NCBI RefSeq assembly: GCF_019929345.1
Contig: NZ_JAHZPJ010000018.1
Span: forward strand, 1-9,988
DNA length: 9,988 nucleotides
Origin: Streptococcus oralis
GTDB lineage: Bacteria > Bacillota > Bacilli > Lactobacillales > Streptococcaceae
Reading direction: 5' to 3'
How positions within the stretch are numbered: the stretch's first letter is position 1; each line of letters begins with the position of its first letter. The notes under the pieces are model-generated. The model was not told the origin of the DNA and did no database searches. It was given only the letters and a program-made list of their open reading frames with translations. A program made the translations under genes and the position numbers. Of this stretch, positions 6,381-9,988 are shown one piece after another.

Positions 6381-6408
6381 AAAAGGTTGGAATCTCTGAT
6401 TCCAACCT
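6381..6408 (-). terminator. Terminator of the phosphodiesterase gene
   Basis: On the minus strand a GGTTGGAAT (6407-6399) / ATTCCAACC (6393-6385) stem with loop CAGAG is followed by TTTT. Its stem is nearly identical to the hairpin at 7249-7274 on the other side of the gene. Confidence 0.8.
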
Positions 6409-6411
6409 CTT

Positions 6412-7230
6412 TCATTCTTTCCAGGTCAATATAGCATTCAAACCATAGTGATCACTGACTTGTGGGCTATTTTGACCATCAAAAACTACTTGTAAACTCT
6501 CTACTTCTAACTCTTTGGTTGTAAATACGTAGTCAATTCGTAGTGGTTCAGTATTGCCTTTCCAACCATCAATTTCTGGTGGAACGGTATAGCTACCACT
6601 TCTTTCTTTCGCAACTTCAAATGCGTCTTGTAATCCTAATGGGCTAGTTAAAATCGCTTGATAACCTTCCTGACCAGCTGGGTTATTGAAATCACCTGCC
6701 AAAATCAGAGGTTTATTCAAATCCTTCAGCACAGCCTCAAATCGCGCCCATTCTTCCTGGAAACCTTTATCCCACCAAGAGAGATGAACGCTTGCAAGAG
6801 CAAGTTCCTTACCTTCAACCTCTGTCTCAGCCAAGGCAACGCGACGAGTATGGTAGTCCGTTGGATCATCTACATCTGATACTAAAATCTCACGCGCCTT
6901 AATAGGTGTTTTGGATAAGATTGCTACACCTTCATGGTAGCGGTCATAGCCAACATGATTGTAAGCCCAAGTCCAGTAGTATGTTTTCCCTTTCTCAGCC
7001 AATTTTTCGACCAGGAGTCGGACATAGTGATCCTGATGAATGGGTTCTGCTGATGGTAAAGCTTGATAGCGATTGTTAACCTCTACCTCTGGCGAAGTTA
7101 TTTCTTGATTGATTTCTTGGAAACAAATCAAATCATAATCCTTATCAAGAATGTCTTGGAGTAAGATTTGGAATTTTTCCTCTGCTTCCTTCTCCATCCA
7201 ACTGTGAGTATTGAGTGTTAAAAATTTCAT
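6412..7230 (-). CDS. Endonuclease/exonuclease/phosphatase (EEP) family phosphodiesterase
   Basis: This metal-dependent phosphodiesterase belongs to the DNase I/exonuclease III-like fold and has 272 residues, one complete domain without a signal peptide. Key family positions are visible: Asn7 in LTLNTH, Glu39 in CFQEI, His149 in ASVHLSWW, Asp180 and Asn182 in AGDFNNP, Asp233 in RIDYVF, and the catalytic Asp260-His261 in SDHYG. The family cleaves DNA, RNA, phospholipids or nucleotide-linked compounds. The sequence does not show which substrate applies, and streptococcal homologues are often labelled only as exonuclease-like. The start is supported by GGAGAA (7235-7240). The gene has no evident promoter, only 51 bases separate it from the PTS gene, and a hairpin lies in that gap. 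It is therefore likely expressed by partial read-through from ptsG and could share its sugar control. Confidence 0.9.
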   Translation of the reverse strand: MKFLTLNTHSWMEKEAEEKFQILLQDILDKDYDLICFQEINQEITSPEVEVNNRYQALPSAEPIHQDHYVRLLVEKLAEKGKTYYWTWAYNHVGYDRYHEGVAILSKTPIKAREILVSDVDDPTDYHTRRVALAETEVEGKELALASVHLSWWDKGFQEEWARFEAVLKDLNKPLILAGDFNNPAGQEGYQAILTSPLGLQDAFEVAKERSGSYTVPPEIDGWKGNTEPLRIDYVFTTKELEVESLQVVFDGQNSPQVSDHYGLNAILTWKE

Positions 7231-7243
7231 GCTTTTCTCCTAA

Positions 7244-7274
7244 AACAAGAGGTTGGAAAACAGCTTCCAACCTC
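7244..7274 (-). terminator. Terminator or attenuator after ptsG
   Basis: On the minus strand a 10-bp perfect stem GAGGTTGGAA (7274-7265) / TTCCAACCTC (7258-7249) with a 6-base loop is followed by TTGTTTTAG. The U tract is broken by a G, so read-through into the phosphodiesterase gene is plausible. Confidence 0.75.
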
Positions 7275-7281
7275 AAGTATA

Positions 7282-9468
7282 TTACAATTCTACTTTAGCA
7301 ACTGCTGTTTTAGCTGCAAGAGAACCAGTTTGTTCTAATTTAACAGATTTGAGAACATCTCCATTTGTGAAGACAACCACTGTTGAAGTTTCACGACCTG
7401 CTGCACGGATAGCATCCAGGTCAGCTGTGACAAGAAGATCACCAGCAGCAACCTTTTGTCCTTCAGAAACGTGAACTGTGAATGGTTTACCTTCAAGGCT
7501 TACAGTATCCAAACCGATGTGAACAAGCACTTCAAGACCTGCTTCAGTCACAAGACCAAGAGCGTGTTTTGTTGGGAAGATACTTGATACAGTACCTGTA
7601 ACTGGAGATACGATATTTCCATTGGCTGGTTCTACCGCAAAACCATCACCCATCATTTTTTGAGCAAAAACTGGGTCTTTCACTTGTTCCAAGGCAATGA
7701 CTTGACCATCAGCTACTGAGTAAACATCCTCAGTTACACCTTTGTAATGTACAGTATTTTGTTGAGCTTCTGTCATTTGGCTTGGAAGAGTTTCAGGAAT
7801 TACTTCACCTGAGTCAAGGATATCTTGGATATCAGATTTCAATACGTCAGCTTTTGGTCCGTAGATAGCTTGGACACCTTGTCCCTTCATGACAAGACCC
7901 ATAGCTCCCTCTGCTTTCCATTGTTCTTCAGTACCAACGCGATCTGCATCTTTAACAGTTACACGAAGACGAGTCATACATGCATCCACATCTACGATAT
8001 TTGCACGACCACCAAGAAGGTTAATGATATTTACTGCTTGAGAAGCTACTGCAACTTTTGGTTCTCCTGGAGTTGCATCTTCTGAAGCGCCCTCAGCATT
8101 TTCGTAGTTTCCGTTACGTCCTGGAGTTGCGTAGTTGAATTTCTTGATCATGAAGTTGGCAATGAAGTACATGATAACCGCAAAGAGGACAGTTACCCAG
8201 ATAAAGTTAACGATATCCATACCAATACCAGCATTAATTGCTAGCGGTGTACGAGTCAAGAATTCAATTGAACCGAATGAGTGCACACGAAGGTGAACGA
8301 TATCTGCCATAGCAAAGGCAGCACCTTGAACTACTGCATAAACAAGGTAAAGAGGTGTTGCGATGAACATGAACATATACTCGATAGGTTCAGTAACCCC
8401 TGTCAAGAATGTTGCAAGGGCTGTCGCAATCATCATACCCTTGTATTGGTGTTTCTTGTCTGCATCAACATTACGGTAGATAGCAACGATGATACCCATC
8501 AAGATACCGAATGAACCAATCATTTGACCAACTTTGAAACGAGCTGGTGTGAAAGCTGAAAGGATGTGTTGGTATTGGTCAGCATTTGAACCTTTAAGAT
8601 TAACAAGGTCTGTTACCCAAGCAAGCCAAAGCGGATCTTGACCAAATACTTGTGTTCCTTTTGCTGCACCAGTAAGGATTTCATATGTTCCACCAAGAGC
8701 TGTATAGTTCATTGGGATTGTCAACATGTGGTGAAGACCAAATGGCAAGAGCAAACGCTCCAAAGTACCATACAAGAATGGTGCTAGAATTGGTGCAGTT
8801 TCTTGTGAGTTGGCAATCCAAATACCAAAGCTATTGATACCTGTTTGAACTACTGGCCAAAAGGCAGCAAGCGCAAGCGCTGCGATAGTTGAACGAAGAA
8901 TAACGACGAATGGTACAAAACGTTTACCATTGAAGAATGAAAGGGCATCAGGAAGTTTACGGAAGTTGTAGTATTTGTTATAAGCTGTTGCTCCGACAAA
9001 ACCTGAGATAATCCCTACGAAAACACCCATGTTAAGCGCTGGTGCCTCAAGAACGCTGATAAAGTAATCAGCAACCTTGATTGAACCACCAAAGAAAGTG
9101 GTAACCATTGCTTCAGGGTTTTTCAACATATCACCCGTAACTCCAAAGATAGTACCTGTGATGCGGTTAATCAAGATAAAGGCAAGTCCGGCTGCAAAAG
9201 CACCACCTGCACGTTCTTTAGCCCAGCTTCCCCCAATAGCTAGGGCAAACAAGATATGAAGGTTACCAATAACCCCCCAACCAATTTGCTCAAGGATTCC
9301 ACCTGTAATCACTAGAGGAGCAAGATTTGGGTCGATCATCACGATTGATTTACCGATTGAGATCATCAATCCCGCCGCTGGCATAACGGCGATAACCACC
9401 ATTAGAGCCTTACCGAATTTCTGCCAAAACTCGAAAGACAAGACATTTTTGAATGTAGCTTTCATCAT
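7282..9468 (-). CDS. ptsG: PTS glucose-type transporter, fused EIICBA
   Basis: This inner-membrane permease takes up and phosphorylates glucose (perhaps also related hexoses) with phosphate from HPr. It has 728 residues and domain order C-B-A. The EIIC membrane domain (about 1-445) has many hydrophobic helices and the conserved GVTEPIEYMFMF (357-368). EIIB (about 478-555) carries the phosphorylated Cys497 in ACMTRLRV. EIIA (about 595-725) has two active-site histidines, His635 in KHALGL and the phospho-acceptor His650 in VLVHIGLDT. The family's glucose, glucosamine and maltose members look alike, so the sugar is inferred. The start is MM at 9468, with AAGGAGAT at 9473-9480 correctly spaced. 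The promoter is an extended -10, with a 25-bp palindromic operator between it and the gene, which suggests catabolite control. The phosphodiesterase gene follows, probably as a weakly linked operon partner. Confidence 0.93.
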   Translation of the reverse strand: MMKATFKNVLSFEFWQKFGKALMVVIAVMPAAGLMISIGKSIVMIDPNLAPLVITGGILEQIGWGVIGNLHILFALAIGGSWAKERAGGAFAAGLAFILINRITGTIFGVTGDMLKNPEAMVTTFFGGSIKVADYFISVLEAPALNMGVFVGIISGFVGATAYNKYYNFRKLPDALSFFNGKRFVPFVVILRSTIAALALAAFWPVVQTGINSFGIWIANSQETAPILAPFLYGTLERLLLPFGLHHMLTIPMNYTALGGTYEILTGAAKGTQVFGQDPLWLAWVTDLVNLKGSNADQYQHILSAFTPARFKVGQMIGSFGILMGIIVAIYRNVDADKKHQYKGMMIATALATFLTGVTEPIEYMFMFIATPLYLVYAVVQGAAFAMADIVHLRVHSFGSIEFLTRTPLAINAGIGMDIVNFIWVTVLFAVIMYFIANFMIKKFNYATPGRNGNYENAEGASEDATPGEPKVAVASQAVNIINLLGGRANIVDVDACMTRLRVTVKDADRVGTEEQWKAEGAMGLVMKGQGVQAIYGPKADVLKSDIQDILDSGEVIPETLPSQMTEAQQNTVHYKGVTEDVYSVADGQVIALEQVKDPVFAQKMMGDGFAVEPANGNIVSPVTGTVSSIFPTKHALGLVTEAGLEVLVHIGLDTVSLEGKPFTVHVSEGQKVAAGDLLVTADLDAIRAAGRETSTVVVFTNGDVLKSVKLEQTGSLAAKTAVAKVEL

Positions 9469-9492
9469 TCAAATCTCCTTAATTTTATTTAG

Positions 9493-9517
9493 GCAAACGT
9501 TTTACGAAAACGTTTGC
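9493..9517. promoter_or_regulatory. Palindromic CcpA/LacI-family operator upstream of ptsG
   Basis: GCAAACGTTTT (9493-9503), ACG and AAAACGTTTGC (9507-9517) form a perfect 11+3+11 palindrome. Each arm contains the AAACGTTT core of LacI-family sites. On the minus strand TGCAAACGTTTTCG (9518-9505) matches the streptococcal cre pattern TGNAANCGNWNNCA at every fixed position except the last. The site starts about 10 bases after the predicted transcription start, where a bound repressor would block RNA polymerase. Whether CcpA or a local LacI-type regulator binds is not shown. Confidence 0.75.
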
Positions 9518-9533
9518 ACTTAGTTATGTATTA

Positions 9534-9561
9534 ATTATACCACTTTTATTTTTTTTGTAAA
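9534..9561 (-). promoter_or_regulatory. Promoter of ptsG
   Basis: On the minus strand TTTACA (9561-9556), a 16-base spacer and TATAAT (9539-9534) preceded by TGG. The start would be near 9527, giving a leader of about 58 nt containing the operator palindrome and the ribosome-binding site. Confidence 0.8.
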
Positions 9562-9906
9562 GGCTTTTATAAAAAAATTGTCTATTTCTATTAAATTTTT
9601 CAGTTAGCGGAGCTAACTATAAGCTAGTTAAGGCATTACATTTTTAGGTAGGCTGGGTGGCTAACTTCATTATAGAACTTTCAAAATTTTTCAATTGTGC
9701 TAAATTTCTCAACTTCTATTTTCCACTAAGAATGATTTCTCGATAACTCTTCAATTGATACCGATTTCCATCATGCAACCAACTACTGCTTCTGTTGAGT
9801 TGACTAGAGAAACTGTAGATAAAAACCTTTCTAGGCTCTGAAAGAAGCACCCACATTTCACCTAACAAATCAGCTCAATTTTTTACCAATTCTACCCTTA
9901 TTTCAG
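9562..9906. other. Gene-poor AT-rich region upstream of ptsG
   Basis: About 345 bases without a confident gene. A hairpin AGTTAGC/GCTAACT lies at 9602-9618 without a T tract, and a second GCTAACT at 9660-9666 could pair with the same arm. A minus-strand TATAAT (9669-9674) has no good -35 and might be a minor upstream ptsG promoter. A short minus-strand frame lies at 9716-9856 (listed separately). Confidence 0.5.
9716..9856 (-). pseudogene. Short 46-codon frame, possible gene relic
   Basis: The minus-strand frame starts MWVLLSEPRKVFIYSF and ends REIILSGK at TAG (9716-9718). Read upstream, the same frame stays protein-like through a TGA at 9875-9877 and continues past it to about 9930. The peptide looks like ordinary protein rather than random AT-rich translation. 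However, there is no well-placed ribosome-binding site (AGGTGA ends one base before the ATG) and no promoter directly upstream. It may be the decayed 3' end of a gene, a small protein, or chance. I do not recognise the family. Confidence 0.25.
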
Positions 9907-9935
9907 TTGACAGGAGGTCCTGCCTGTTGTATAAT
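9907..9935 (+). promoter_or_regulatory. Consensus rightward promoter at the window end
   Basis: TTGACA (9907-9912), a 17-base spacer and TATAAT (9930-9935) match the sigma-A consensus exactly. The spacer contains an inverted repeat ACAGG (9910-9914) / CCTGT (9923-9927), a possible operator. The start would be near 9942 and the gene served lies beyond the window. Confidence 0.8.
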
Positions 9936-9938
9936 ATA

Positions 9939-9978
9939 GTTGTCGAGTTGAGAGGGCTTTCCTCCAACTAAGAACAAC
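9939..9978 (+). promoter_or_regulatory. Stem-loop at the 5' end of the outgoing transcript
   Basis: AGTTG-A-GAGG (9946-9955) pairs with CCTC-CAACT (9961-9969) with one bulged A and a 5-base loop. An outer GTTGT (9939-9943) / ACAAC (9974-9978) could extend it. It begins at the predicted start site, so it may stabilise or regulate the leader. No T tract follows, so it is not a simple terminator. Confidence 0.5.
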
Positions 9979-9988
9979 ATATTAATAA

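Noticed and set aside
7825..8514. Plus-strand open frames inside ptsG, and similar antisense frames across metK, the helicase and the surface protein
   Set aside because: They are shadows of the strongly supported minus-strand genes, have no ribosome-binding sites, and show Cys/His/Ser-rich, non-protein-like composition.
9602..9618. AGTTAGC/GCTAACT hairpin as a terminator
   Set aside because: It has only seven base pairs and no T tract on either strand.

Overview
The window comes from a low-GC Gram-positive coccus, almost certainly a Streptococcus of the mitis/oralis/pneumoniae type. The evidence is the FSFRKMKVGLASV (YSIRK-type) signal peptide with an LPDTG wall anchor, a DUF1827-like small protein, an SMK-box leader in front of metK, a CshB-like DEAD-box helicase, and a glucose-type EIICBA transporter. 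Promoters are mostly of the extended -10 type (TGGTATAAT). The species cannot be fixed from the sequence alone.

Left end (1-1650). The first 76 bases are the end of an IS3-family insertion sequence. It carries the first seven codons of its orfA on the minus strand and has landed in a YafY-like HTH/WYL regulator, which is cut at codon 173. The regulator start faces a divergent NUDIX hydrolase gene that has a textbook promoter (TTGACA-N17-TATGAT). A DUF1827-like gene follows. Convergent terminators separate it from metK.

Middle (1651-4942). metK (S-adenosylmethionine synthetase) has a leader of about 260 nt containing the parts of an SMK (SAM-III) riboswitch: an anti-Shine-Dalgarno strand, the P2 and P3 strands, the GUAAC element and the complementary Shine-Dalgarno sequence. 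A 142-nt structured segment, bounded by an exact 21-bp direct duplication of the 3' half of the aptamer, lies inside this switch. This is the most unusual feature of the window. Upstream is a monocistronic gene for a 459-residue wall-anchored protein with a von Willebrand factor A domain, probably an accessory adhesin.

Right part (4940-9988). All genes here are on the minus strand: a CshB-like RNA helicase, an endonuclease/exonuclease/phosphatase-family phosphodiesterase, and the glucose-type PTS permease. The phosphodiesterase gene lies between two near-identical terminator hairpins and has no clear promoter, so it probably depends on read-through from the PTS gene. The PTS promoter is followed by a 25-bp palindromic operator resembling a CcpA/LacI-family site, as expected for catabolite control. 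The last 450 bases hold no confident gene. They contain a possible second upstream promoter, a decayed 46-codon frame, and a consensus rightward promoter with a stem-loop leader for a gene beyond the window.

The core genes (SAM synthesis, RNA remodelling, sugar uptake) are ordinary housekeeping functions. The accessory layer consists of the IS hit, the altered riboswitch leader and the surface protein.
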